Below, piece by piece: positions 26,401 through 34,684 of a stretch of DNA of 64,000 bases. This DNA is from Streptomyces sp. KMM 9044 (GTDB taxonomy: Bacteria > Actinomycetota > Actinomycetes > Streptomycetales > Streptomycetaceae): positions 1 through 64,000 of the forward strand of contig NZ_CP113912.1 of NCBI RefSeq assembly GCF_024701375.2. The letters are read 5' to 3'. The notes below the pieces were generated by a model, which was not told where the DNA came from, searched no databases, and worked only from the letters and a program-made list of their open reading frames with translations. Position 1 is the stretch's first letter, and the number at the start of each line of letters is the position of its first letter. A program made the translations under genes and the position numbers.

Positions 26401-26542
26401 GACTCTGCTGCTCAATTTGAGGGAGGGTCACGCACCGCATCCGAGAGGGGCCGGCCGGGGCCGGACCGCCTCCCCCGCGAGGCCCGTTCCCTGCGCCCCG
26501 TCGACAGGCCGGCGTCACTCTCCGCAATGGAGCAACAGAGTC
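26401..26542. mobile_element. MITE family B, copy 3
   Basis: 142 bp. The ends are GACTCTGCTGCTCAATTTG and its near-inverse ending ATGGAGCAACAGAGTC; the interior is as in the other B copies. The left flank is ACCCGT and the right flank GACCTG, so on its own it lacks a matching duplication. Confidence 0.92.
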
Positions 26543-26548
26543 GACCTG

Positions 26549-26689
26549 GACTCTGCTGCTCCATTGCGGAGAGCGATCACGTGCCGTGCTTTCAGGGCTC
26601 GGCCGCGCCCGGCCTGCCTGCATCTGCGACGCGCTCTGAAGGCCGTATCGGCACGGCGTCATCACGCCGGGTAATTGCGCAGCAGAGTC
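26549..26689. mobile_element. MITE A/B chimera
   Basis: 141 bp. The left tip GACTCTGCTGCTCCATTGC is family B-like (inverse of a B right end). From GAGCGATCACGTGCC on it is family A. The left flank is GACCTG and the right flank ACCCGT. With the preceding B copy it forms a two-element unit flanked by ACCCGT at 26395-26400 and 26690-26695. Confidence 0.9.
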
Positions 26690-26717
26690 ACCCGTCGCGC
26701 GGGGCCGCTATGCCAGA

Positions 26718-27047
26718 GTGCCTCGGGGAGCCGTCGCAGTTGCCGAACGAACCATGGGGGTGCGGCGTGGGGCACGCAGGCTGCTGTCGTTTTCAGACGC
26801 ATTGTCGCTACTGGGCAGTGACCTGCCTGTCCTCGCAGCGCTGGATCGGGCACTCGGTGAGGCGCTGAACTTCGCAACAGGCGCGGTCGGCGACGGCCTT
26901 GTGCAGATTGCCGACGCCAGAGGCAGCGTGCCGATGCTCGGCCGAGCCGCCGTGTGGGGTCAGACTTCCGCCCTGTCCCTCCTGGCGCGGCGTACATGGA
27001 CCGAGCAGGGCAGGGAACGGAGACCACCCTGCGGGCTGGCGCCCTGA
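26718..27047 (+). pseudogene. NACHT-type N-terminal helical domain fragment
   Basis: The frame reads MGVRRGARRLLSFSDALSLL, GSDLPVLAALDRALGEALNF and GDGLVQIADARGSVPMLGRA. This looks like the N-terminal helical (NNH) domain that precedes NACHT NTPase modules in Streptomyces proteins. No Walker motifs follow; the frame degrades after about residue 80. It is therefore a stump, cut off next to the MITE cluster. If the parent was a NACHT protein it may have been a defence or signalling gene, which is inference. Confidence 0.5.
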
Positions 27048-27349
27048 CACCGCCGGACCCGGTGGACATGAACTGGCTGTACCGCTATTCCCAGGGCAAC
27101 GACGGACCGGACTGGTCCCGTACGTACTGGGACGACCTCCGGCATAAACTGGACGTGCCGGGCGGCACGAACGACGCCGTCGTACGGCATGCCATGGACC
27201 CGGTCTTCACATGGCTTGGGCCGGCCGTCACCACGTTCCTCACCTCACCCGGTGGGCAAACCGCCTCCCTGGCGCACGATCTGCTGGAACTGCTGCTCAG
27301 CACAGCTGCCCGTCCAGTGAAGAGGAAGCCGTGCGCGCTCGGGTGCTGA
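26954..27349 (+). CDS. Hypothetical protein or fragment
   Basis: A 131-residue frame overlapping the previous one. The part from about 27056 is protein-like: PVDMNWLYRYSQGNDGPDWS, then YWDDLRHKLDVPGGTNDAVV, HAMDPVFTWLGPAVTTFLTS and HDLLELLLSTAARPVKRK. The front (FRPVPPGAAYMDR) looks like out-of-frame sequence, so the real start may be lost or at ATG 27068. No family recognised. It could be the tail of a gene whose head was replaced by the NACHT-like stump. Confidence 0.4.
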   Translation: MGSDFRPVPPGAAYMDRAGQGTETTLRAGALTPPDPVDMNWLYRYSQGNDGPDWSRTYWDDLRHKLDVPGGTNDAVVRHAMDPVFTWLGPAVTTFLTSPGGQTASLAHDLLELLLSTAARPVKRKPCALGC

Positions 27350-27862
27350 GGGGTCTTGAGATCGTTCCGCCCGAGGTGCAAGTGCGGATACGGCGACTAT
27401 TCGCCGAGCATCCGAGCCCGTCCGCGGGGTACGGCTCTTCGAGCGTCTCATGAAGGGCGGTTGAGCGTGATCCTGGCCGTGCATCCCCGTATGAGGCCGT
27501 CTGCTTGGCCCAGCCACCTCGACGCGTCGGGCCTTGCGAATGACGGATTCTCCAGTTACTGAAGCTGCAGGGCCGCCTTCGCCGCTGCGGGCCAACCGGT
27601 CGATGCTCCTTGGCCACCACTTCGGACAGTCCGCCTTGGCAGCCAGTGTTGGCGGACCAAGTACTTGCCTGCTGAGCTTCGAGAACGCTGTGCGGAGCAG
27701 CCTCGCAGCCGACGCAGGGACGACATCGCCGGGAGGTTGACGGACCGGACTGCGACGTGATGCCCATTCGGCTTGCCGGCCTCCTCTGGATGCCGACCGG
27801 CTCCTCGTTGCCGGGCGGGGGTTGGCCTTCTCGCCCTCACGAATGCTCTTGGTGTGCCGTAG
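27350..27862. other. No supported gene
   Basis: Only short frames without ribosome sites. The stretch leads into the parS-like palindromes. Confidence 0.5.
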
Positions 27863-27885
27863 CGGTGATTACGGCGTAATCACCG
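27863..27885. promoter_or_regulatory. parS: parS-like palindrome 1
   Basis: GGTGATTACG-G-CGTAATCACC at 27864-27884, extended by one pair on each side. Identical core to the site at 27910 and, apart from the centre base, to 30064. ParB-type proteins bind such palindromes. Confidence 0.85.
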
Positions 27886-27897
27886 CGGATGGCTGGC

Positions 27898-27942
27898 CTG
27901 GTGTCCCCTGGTGATTACGGCGTAATCACCAGGGGACACCAG
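27898..27942. promoter_or_regulatory. parS: parS-like palindrome 2, extended to 45 bp
   Basis: The same 21-bp core at 27910-27930, enlarged on both sides by 12 perfectly inverted bases (CTGGTGTCCCCT and its inverse). It lies about 70 bases before parA and could also act as operator for the par operon. Confidence 0.87.
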
Positions 27943-27962
27943 AGTGTTCCGACTTGGTCTAG

Positions 27963-27999
27963 CTAACGTGTCAAAGCTGCCATGGATCATGAACGTTAG
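27963..27999. promoter_or_regulatory. Inverted repeat at parA start
   Basis: CTAACGT (27963-27969) and ACGTTAG (27993-27999) face each other across 23 bases, just before the likely parA start. A possible operator for autoregulation by ParA. Confidence 0.4.
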
Positions 28000-28012
28000 T
28001 ATGGTGTCTTCT

Positions 28013-29278
28013 ATGAGTTCGCCAGTCACCTCCAGCGACCGCGAGAAGGTCGTCTCCAAACTGCCGGGATGGCTCCGGCAGAACCTCAAAATCAGAGCCG
28101 CTCAGCACGGCATCGAGATCCAGTCCGCCGTCGAACGGGGCATCAGCGACTGGTGCGACCTGGCTTCCACCACCGCGAACATCGACACCGCCGGTGCCGA
28201 CTCCTTCTCAACCTTCCTGCCACCCGGCCAGTGGGAAGAGTTTCGGCAGACCGCCGTCGACCGGCGCGTCTCACTCATCCAGGGCCTCGCCCAGTCCGTC
28301 CAGCTCTGGCTCGACACCAACCCGGCACCGGACATCCAGCGGCCGGCGGTCACCCGCCGCATCATCGTCTGCAACCAGAAGGGCGGAGTCGGCAAGACAG
28401 CCATCACTGCCGGATTGGGCGAGGCACTGGCTGAAGACCCGAACACACTCCACCCTGTACGTATCGCGAAGGCTCTCAGCAAGGCACTGCGTGCGAGCCA
28501 GACACATGCCGACGAGACCGGGCCGGACGGTGATCCGCTCGACATCGAGAACCTGCCCGGGCCCGGACTGCGGGTGCTGCTCATCGACTTCGACCCGCAG
28601 TGCCACCTCACCAACCAACTCGGCGCCACACCACTCCCGATGAACGGGGACAGCCTCACCAACCACATGGCAGGTGACCCCAAGGGCGACATCCGCGACC
28701 TCATCGTCTCCGTCGACGCCGATACTTTCGCCGGCCGGCTTCACCTCCTGCCCGCCTGCAACGACGCGTTCCTGCTCGATGTGCGTCTGTCCGCCGTCCG
28801 GGCCCGAGAGGCCGCGCTGGAGCGTGCTCTCGCCCCACTTGAAGCCGACTACGACGTCATCATCGTCGACTGCCCGCCCAGCCTCGGCCTCAGCATGGAC
28901 GCCGCCGCCTACTACGGTCGTCGGCGCAACGGGGAAAAGCCCGGCCAGTCCGGTGCCCTGATCGTCGTCCAGGCCGAAGACAGTTCCGCCGACGCCTACG
29001 AACTGCTCACCGCGCAGATCGACGACCTCCGCAGTGACCTTCAGGTGGACATGGATTATCTCGGCATCGTCGTCAACCTGTACGACTCCCGCCGCGGCTA
29101 CATCGCCACCTCATCCCTTCAGGGATGGGTGGACATAAAGGATCCCAGGGTCGTCGGACTCATCGGAGATCTCAAGGAACAGAAGGAAGCCGTCCGAGTG
29201 AAGAAACCCTTGCTTTCCTACGCGCCCAAGTCGCAGCAGGCAGTCGGCATGCGTGCCCTGGCCAGGGAGGTCCTGTGA
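28013..29278 (+). CDS. parA: ParA-type partition ATPase
   Basis: 421 residues from ATG 28013; ATG 27989 and 28001 are in frame, and none has a clear ribosome site. The N-terminal ~100 residues carry a DNA-binding-like segment (KLPGWLRQNLKIRAAQHG, AVERGISDWC). The deviant Walker A NQKGGVGKTAIT follows near residue 120, Walker A' is LLIDFDPQCHLTNQLGA, and the Walker B-type region is VIIVDCPPSLGLSMDAA. An insert of about 50 residues after Walker A (SKALRASQTHADETGPDGD) is unusual. ParA forms ATP-dependent gradients on the nucleoid that move ParB-parS complexes. It overlaps parB by four bases. A decayed copy of both genes lies at 32.3-32.7 kb. Confidence 0.93.
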   Translation: MSSPVTSSDREKVVSKLPGWLRQNLKIRAAQHGIEIQSAVERGISDWCDLASTTANIDTAGADSFSTFLPPGQWEEFRQTAVDRRVSLIQGLAQSVQLWLDTNPAPDIQRPAVTRRIIVCNQKGGVGKTAITAGLGEALAEDPNTLHPVRIAKALSKALRASQTHADETGPDGDPLDIENLPGPGLRVLLIDFDPQCHLTNQLGATPLPMNGDSLTNHMAGDPKGDIRDLIVSVDADTFAGRLHLLPACNDAFLLDVRLSAVRAREAALERALAPLEADYDVIIVDCPPSLGLSMDAAAYYGRRRNGEKPGQSGALIVVQAEDSSADAYELLTAQIDDLRSDLQVDMDYLGIVVNLYDSRRGYIATSSLQGWVDIKDPRVVGLIGDLKEQKEAVRVKKPLLSYAPKSQQAVGMRALAREVL

Positions 29279-30393
29279 GCAGGGCCGACCAGCTCGGCGC
29301 CGGCCGGTTCGGCGGGGGAGTACGTCCCGTCAGCGCACGCCGCCAGGCCGTCGCTGCAGCCACCGGAGTCCCCACCGAAGGCATCGCCCCGCCCACAGAG
29401 CTCCCCGTAGACCGCATCAGTCTCAACCCCGACAACCCCCGCTCCACACTCGGAGACCTCACCGACCTTGCGGGCAGCCTGAAAACCCACGGCCAGAAGC
29501 AGGCGATCACGGTCATGAACCGCGATGCCTACATCAAAGCCAACCCCAACCGCGAAGCCGACCTCGAACCGGACACCACCCACATCGTCATCGACGGCAG
29601 CAGTCGCCTCGCAGCCGCCCGCGAAGCCGGACTCGTCACCCTCAAAGTCATGGTCAGCGACGATCAAGGCACCACCTCAGAGGAACTCCTCGAGTCGGCT
29701 CTCGTCGCCAACATCCACCGACAAGACCTCGAAGAACTCGACGAAGCCCGAGCTCTTCAACGACTCCTGGCCATCCACGGAAGCCAGAGAGCCCTGGCCA
29801 AGCGGCTTCACCGCTCCCAGGGCTGGGTCTCACAGCGCCTCGCCCTGCTCAACCTGACCCCTGAACTTCAGTCCCGCATCGGCAGGGAATCCATCGACCT
29901 GCTGCGCGCAGTCGGCAACAAGCCCGCTGACCAACAGGAAGCAGCCCTGGAAGAACTGAAGGCGGAACGGGCCCGGAAGGACGAGAAGGCACGAGTCGCC
30001 AAGGCTGAAGAGAAGCAGCAAGCCAAGGACACATCCGCTGAAGGAGGTGCGGGCAAGAGCGTTGGTGATTACGCCGTAATCACCAACGTGCCGAACGAAG
30101 CGTCAGTGAGGGGGACGACTGCTGCAACACCAGAGGCAATCCCCGAACCGCGTTCGGACTCACCCGCACCAGCCACCAGCGAGAACGCGGCAGCCGAGGA
30201 AGCCCGGGTCCGCAAGGTGCCGTACGACGAGCCCGGTTCCCTCGCCATGCTCCTTGACCGGAAGATCCCTGCCGAAGACGTCTTCTTCGACCTGCTTCGG
30301 TTCCTCAGCACGAAGGCATTGGAGCGCAACCCGAGCCGACTCGGTGAACTGGCACGGTCGCTCGCTGAGCAGGCGGCCACGCGGGTCGACTGA
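29275..30393 (+). CDS. parB: ParB-type centromere-binding protein
   Basis: 372 residues, GTG 29275 overlapping the parA stop. ParB/Spo0J N-domain: LPVDRISLNPDNPRSTL, THIVIDGSSRLAAAREAGL and the arginine-bearing helix ESALVANIHRQDLEELDEA (a CTP-binding-type motif). An HTH (RALAKRLHRSQGWVSQRLAL) should read the palindrome. A charged coiled-coil linker follows, then a C-terminal helical dimerisation domain (VFFDLLRFLSTKALERN). The third parS-like palindrome lies inside the gene (30064-30084), coding for DYAVITN. Confidence 0.93.
   Translation: MSRADQLGAGRFGGGVRPVSARRQAVAAATGVPTEGIAPPTELPVDRISLNPDNPRSTLGDLTDLAGSLKTHGQKQAITVMNRDAYIKANPNREADLEPDTTHIVIDGSSRLAAAREAGLVTLKVMVSDDQGTTSEELLESALVANIHRQDLEELDEARALQRLLAIHGSQRALAKRLHRSQGWVSQRLALLNLTPELQSRIGRESIDLLRAVGNKPADQQEAALEELKAERARKDEKARVAKAEEKQQAKDTSAEGGAGKSVGDYAVITNVPNEASVRGTTAATPEAIPEPRSDSPAPATSENAAAEEARVRKVPYDEPGSLAMLLDRKIPAEDVFFDLLRFLSTKALERNPSRLGELARSLAEQAATRVD
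30064..30084. promoter_or_regulatory. parS: parS-like palindrome 3, inside parB
   Basis: GGTGATTACG-C-CGTAATCACC, the same core as the two upstream sites with C for G at the centre; flanks GTT/AAC also pair. Coding and binding functions overlap here. Confidence 0.85.
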
Positions 30394-30401
30394 CTCCACG
30401 C

Positions 30402-30438
30402 GTCTCGCTCCTTTGCTGGAAAGGCGAGGGAGCGAGAC
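30402..30438. terminator. Hairpin terminator after parB
   Basis: A ten-base stem GTCTCGCTCC with its inverse GGAGCGAGAC, eight bases past the parB stop. Confidence 0.65.
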
Positions 30439-30986
30439 CAAGCAGCTCGAGGCCGCAGCAGTTCGCTGCTTCGCGGTCGGGTCCCCACCTGCGACTGACC
30501 GCTTCCGAACGACGGCGCGGGCTGTCGGAGCGTCAGATCCGTCTGCCAGCTGTTGCGGGACATGACGCTGGCAACACAGGCCAATGCCGGGGAGAACGAG
30601 GTGTTTCAACGGGAATCGGTCAGGCAGCGCGCGGGTTGTGTCGAGTCCTGAGTCAGACAGGGTGAGGGCTTTCGGCCGCGCCGTCAGCCCCCTGAAACAC
30701 TGAGTTCGTAGCTCTGTCGTCGCGCCGCATTCTGCGGTGGGACGAGTGTGTCCCTGAGGTCGGCCGCGGTGACGAGATGACCTTCTCGTGCCTCTCCTCA
30801 CCTCGGAACCGCTCGATGCCTCTCCTGCTGTACGGGCAAGGGCGAACGGTGCCCCCTGCGAGAAGCCCACCACCGACGGCGCTCGCAGGGCCCGCTCCTG
30901 GATGAGGTGCCGGATGCCGGTGGATCAGGGACCTGACGCCAGTACGGCGGAGTGGGAATCCGAGTCCCACCGAAGCCTCCGACGTC
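30439..30986. other. No supported gene
   Basis: Open frames exist on both strands but none is protein-like. The stretch between the par terminator and the convergent sigma gene appears empty. Confidence 0.5.
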
Positions 30987-31934
30987 TCACTCCTTCCTGT
31001 GCAGGTACTCGTCAGAGACGTTGGCCGATGCGGTCGCCCATGGGGATCTGCCGAGGGCTCCTCGTTTCGTCATACCGGTCCGCTCGGCACGCGACGGCTT
31101 CTCGGAGTTGCGCACGGCGTAGAGCCCGGTGACGAGGCCGTCGTCGATACGCACCGCCACGACGGTGTCGAGCGCGCCGTCGAGCCGGAGGACCAGTGCC
31201 GGGTGGCCGTTGACCTCCGCCGGCCGCGGCGACGTCCCGGCGGCGGCCCCGCCCGACCCGGCGGCCAGCAGGCGGGCCACCTTGTCGGCCCCCACGACGG
31301 GCCGCAGGACGGCCTCCTCGGCTTCGCCACCGTCACCCAGGAAGACGACGTCCGGCGCGAGGGTGTCGAGCAGACCCTGCAGATCACCCGCTTCGACCGC
31401 CCGCCGGAACGTGTCGAGCGCGCCCCGGGTTCCGGCCGGGGAGACGACCCCACGCGGCCGGCGCGCCGCGACGTGTGCCCGTGCCGGGTGCGCGATCCGG
31501 CGGACCGCGGCCGGGCTCTCGCCGACGGCTTCGGCGGTCTCGTCGTACCCGAGGTCGAACACCTCGCACAGCACGAACACCGCCCGCTCGGTCGGCGTGA
31601 GTGTCTCCAGCACCAGCAGGATCGCCATCGAGACGCTGTCGGCCAGCTCGACCTCCTCGGCCACATCGGGCGTGGTGAGCAGCGGCTCGGGCAGCCAGGG
31701 GCCGACGGACTCCCTGTGGCGGCCAAACGTACGCAGCCGGCCCAGCGCCTGACGGGTGGTGATCCGGACCAGACAGGCGCGCTGGTCGCACACCGCGCCG
31801 AGATCGACGCTCGCCCACCACAACCAGGTCTCCTGCAGGACGTCCTCCGCGTCGGCGGCCGAGCCGAGCATCTCGTGGGCGATGGTGAACAGCAGGTCTC
31901 TATGGGTGACGAACGCGCTGGTGGCGGAGTTCAC
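30987..31934 (-). CDS. ECF sigma factor, SigJ/ECF41-like
   Basis: 315 residues from GTG 31934, with GAGGCGG upstream; longer in-frame starts lack this and add non-conserved sequence. Sigma region 2 (FTIAHEMLGSAADAEDVLQE, TWLWWASVDLG, RACLVRITTRQALGRLR) and region 4 (LTPTERAVFVLCEVFDLGYD, ETAEAVGESPAAVRRIAH) are followed by a SnoaL-like C-terminal domain (FRRAVEAGDLQGLLDTLAPD, VFLGDGGEAEEAV, LVLRLDGALDTVVAVRIDDG, YAVRNSEKPSRA). ECF41 sigmas use this domain instead of a separate anti-sigma factor. The final ~30 residues after YAVRNSEKPSR go beyond the usual end and may result from a lost stop. No oxidoreductase partner gene is next to it. Confidence 0.87.
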   Translation of the reverse strand: MNSATSAFVTHRDLLFTIAHEMLGSAADAEDVLQETWLWWASVDLGAVCDQRACLVRITTRQALGRLRTFGRHRESVGPWLPEPLLTTPDVAEEVELADSVSMAILLVLETLTPTERAVFVLCEVFDLGYDETAEAVGESPAAVRRIAHPARAHVAARRPRGVVSPAGTRGALDTFRRAVEAGDLQGLLDTLAPDVVFLGDGGEAEEAVLRPVVGADKVARLLAAGSGGAAAGTSPRPAEVNGHPALVLRLDGALDTVVAVRIDDGLVTGLYAVRNSEKPSRAERTGMTKRGALGRSPWATASANVSDEYLHRKE

Positions 31935-32269
31935 GCGACCGCCTCGTGTCGGCGGCTCGGTTGTGCCTTTTATTCGCTCGCTGCGCTCGCCCAAGGCTGG
32001 CTCCTGCCTGCTCGCCGTCGACCGTGTCGCACACGTGACGCAACTCGCCACCGCTTTGTGACGTCCATGACCAGTGACGTACGTCATATGAACCCCGCCG
32101 TTTCAGGCAGTCGCCGACCCCGTGGCGGTACCACACCGTTGCGGCCTCGACCGGTTCATGCCAGCGCGCGGGGATGTGTCCACGTGTCACGGCGAACTCG
32201 AGCAGCCCTCACCCCGTCCTGAGCCGGTCCAGCGGGAAGCGCAGAGAGATGTGGCAGCTCATGTGGTGA

Positions 32270-32760
32270 CCCGTGACCGACGGCGCGGCCCCATCAGGAG
32301 TCCGCCCGGCCCCGGTCGGCGGGTGCTGTTCGTCGGCTTCGACCCGCAGCGCCGTCTCACCCGTCGACCGGGTGTCACTTCCCTGCCCGTGAACGGTGAC
32401 AGCCTCACCCACCGCATGGCGGACGGCCCCAGGGGCGACCTTGGAGACCTGATCGTCGCCCAGGCCGAGGACAGCTCCACAGACGTCTGCGGATTCCTCG
32501 CCATGCGGATCGGCGCCCTCCGGGTCGGCGTCGGACACTTCGGCATCGTCGTCGACCTCCACGGCCCGCGGCGCGGTTGCATCACCACGTCCTTCCGTTC
32601 CGGTGGGGGAATGCGATCCGTCGGAGCTCACCGTCAGACGGTTGCGGCCGACACCGGCGTTCCGGCCGATGGGGTGGCTCCGCCCCCCAGAGCTCTCCCG
32701 GCACCGGATCAGCCCCGACCCGGACCGCGAAGCCGTCCTGAAGGAACTGAAGACCGGGCG
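32270..32760 (+). pseudogene. Decayed second parA-parB
   Basis: Fragments clearly related to the intact par genes but much worn. ParA-like: GPGRRVLFVGFDPQRRLTRR against GPGLRVLLIDFDPQCHLTNQ; LPVNGDSLTHRMADGPRGDL; AQAEDSSTDVCGFLAMRIGA; FGIVVDLHGPRRGCITTS. ParB-like: HRQTVAADTGVPADGVAPP and then PDQPRPGPR, matching the ParB N-terminus. The Walker A half of parA and most of parB are absent. Internal deletions put the two pieces in nearly one frame. Confidence 0.82.
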
Positions 32761-32970
32761 TGTGCGCAAGGAGCCGTGGGAGAGGCACTGCGCCTGCGCC
32801 CGGAGCGGTGCTTACGCGCAAGCGAGCGGCCGGCGCCGGTCCCCGACGACGGCGTCATCAGGAACCGTGGGGGAGAGGCCGCGCCGACCAGTGACCGTCT
32901 CCGGAAACCGGGGGTATCGCTTTTCGGTCTCCGGAGAAAGCAGCAGACCGGCGCGGTTTCTTGGAGGGAT

Positions 32971-33075
32971 CAGCGACTGAAGCGACTCAAGTTCTGAACA
33001 TGTGAGGACACCGATGTGCGGCAGGGGGTGCGGATACGCGCCGTGGACGGGGGCGTTGAGTCGCTTCAGTCGCTG
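32971..33075. repeat. 105-bp inverted-repeat element, copy 1
   Basis: Perfect 20-bp arms: CAGCGACTGAAGCGACTCAA at 32971-32990 and its inverse at 33056-33075, with a 65-base centre containing TGAGGACACCGATGTGCG. A related element with the same layout is at 44787-44881. There is no ORF and no clear target duplication. Confidence 0.85.
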
Positions 33076-33248
33076 CTTTCCGCGTTCCACTCCTGTGACC
33101 TGCGGCTTCGCGATGCGACAGCGAGCTACCGAGGCAGGCGCGATCGCCGCCTCCAGGCGGTCCGGCCGGTGGGGCCCAGCCGCTTCACCGGTCTGGCTAA
33201 TCTGTCTCCGTCACTCGGTAGCTTGGGTCCCTGACGGGGGAGGTGCGC

Positions 33249-34346
33249 ATGGTCCCTGGGCTGAGGGGCTCTCACAGCCGGACAACGTGGCAGGCCTCCG
33301 CCGGACGGTCGCTGGCGATCGCGCGGTGGTGTGCCGGCCGGGGCTGGCCCGTTCACCCGCTCGCTCCGGGGCGCAAGACCCCAGCAGGCAACTGCGACGC
33401 CTGCCGAGCGCCAGGGCACACCCACCGGGGCTGCGGCTGCCAGGCGGCCGGCCGCTGGTGTCACGGATTCCACGCCGCCACCCTGGACCTCGCCCTGATC
33501 GAACGGTGGTGGGGCGCCAACCCGGGACTGGGCGTCGGCATCGCCTGCGGCCCCGCCGGCCTGGTGGTCCTCGACATCGATGCGCACGAACGCCGGCTGC
33601 CGCGCCCGGAAGGGCTGCTGCCCGGTATCGAGATCTCCGCGAGCATCGATCTGACCGGGCTGGCCAATGGCTTCCACACGATCGGCGTCCTGGCCGCTCT
33701 GCGGGCCTCTCCCAGCCCGGCGGACGACGAGACGACCCTGCGCGTGCGCACGCCCTCCGGGGGCCTGCACGTGTGGTACCGGGCCCATCACGGGCACCGC
33801 TGGCAATGTTCCACCGGATCGGGCGGCCGAGCCCTGGCCTGGCAGGTCGACGTGCGGGCGCACGGTGGGTACATCGTCGCTCCCGGCACCGTGACCGAGG
33901 CCGGGGCGTACGAGGCGGTGGGGGTGGTGCGCCATCCTGCACCGTTGCCCGGATGGCTGGCGGAGGAACTGAAGCGTACCGGGCATCTGCCGCCCGTGCA
34001 GGGGCGCGCATCCAGGCCGGTGCCGTCGCGGGCCCGGCAGGCCGTCCTTGCCGCGGGAGGCAGCCACGAGACCGCGAGCCGGGTGCTGGCCCCGCTGCTC
34101 GGGGAGGTGGCCGCCTGTGCGGTCGTACCGGAAGGGGCCGCGTTCTCCGAGAAGTTGAACCGTGCCGCCTACACCGCGGGAGGGCTGGTCTCCGGCGGCC
34201 GGCTTGGCGCGGACGAGGCGGAGCGGGTGCTGCGAGAGATTGCCGAACAGGCCCGGCCGGGGCAGGAGCGGCGCTGCGCCGCCATCATCCGCAGCGGACT
34301 GGACGCGGGACTGCGCCGGCCGCTGTCCCCGGGGGGACGCGCGTGA
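33249..34346 (+). CDS. Bifunctional primase/polymerase (Prim-Pol) domain protein
   Basis: 365 residues from ATG 33249, with GGGGGAGG ending six bases upstream. The N-terminal Prim-Pol domain shows AIARWCAGRGWPVHPLAPG, a zinc-knuckle-like CDACRAPGHTHRGCGC, the catalytic acidic pair in GLVVLDIDAHERRL, and RTPSGGLHVWYRAHHGHRW with the conserved His. ARALAWQVDVRAHGGYIVAP-like sequence closes the fold. The C-terminal helical part (KLNRAAYTAGGLVSGGRL, ERVLREIAEQARPG) resembles the primase C-terminal region. Such proteins are common on actinomycete plasmids and integrative elements and make primers for plasmid DNA synthesis. No helicase domain is fused. Confidence 0.85.
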   Translation: MVPGLRGSHSRTTWQASAGRSLAIARWCAGRGWPVHPLAPGRKTPAGNCDACRAPGHTHRGCGCQAAGRWCHGFHAATLDLALIERWWGANPGLGVGIACGPAGLVVLDIDAHERRLPRPEGLLPGIEISASIDLTGLANGFHTIGVLAALRASPSPADDETTLRVRTPSGGLHVWYRAHHGHRWQCSTGSGGRALAWQVDVRAHGGYIVAPGTVTEAGAYEAVGVVRHPAPLPGWLAEELKRTGHLPPVQGRASRPVPSRARQAVLAAGGSHETASRVLAPLLGEVAACAVVPEGAAFSEKLNRAAYTAGGLVSGGRLGADEAERVLREIAEQARPGQERRCAAIIRSGLDAGLRRPLSPGGRA

Positions 34347-34618
34347 TCCGTACGGTGGTCGGGCCGGGTCTGCTGCGATGCCGGGAGACGGGTGATGATC
34401 ATGCCACGGTCACCTGTGTGCGTACGGATGCCCGGGCGCGGGCCGGTGGATCCTCCCATCCGGAATTGGGTCACACGCACGCTCGGAGCGGGACGAGAAC
34501 ACGCCTACGCTGCCTATGAGGCGTGATGCCACAATGAGGAAGTCCGGGTCATCTGGTCACGTACCTTCGGGGCCACCCGGTTCGCGGAGGAGTGGGACCG
34601 GTGGCGCCCATGGAGGAG
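34347..34618. other. Short unassigned stretch with coding-like traces
   Basis: After the Prim-Pol stop a frame reading EEVRVIWSRTFGATRFAEEW (about 34535-34594) looks protein-like but has no start, and a GTG frame at 34343-34519 is weak. Possibly remnants of a small plasmid gene. Confidence 0.3.
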
Positions 34619-34684
34619 ATGACAACCAATCAACGCAAGTCCCGTTGGGGCGTCGGGCTGGTCGCCGATGAGGAGGCGCCATGA
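34619..34684 (+). CDS. Very small ORF coupled to DUF6009-like gene
   Basis: 21 residues from ATG 34619 (MTTNQRKSRWGVGLVADEEA), with GGAGGA immediately upstream; another ATG is at 34610. Its stop overlaps the ATG of the next gene (ATGA), a classical coupling arrangement. It may be a leader that sets translation of the downstream gene. Confidence 0.4.
   Translation: MTTNQRKSRWGVGLVADEEAP

Noticed and set aside
3912..26689. The six ~140-bp repeats considered as a CRISPR-like or dispersed regulatory repeat
   Set aside because: They have inverted ends and target duplications, no spacers and no cas genes; MITEs explain them fully.
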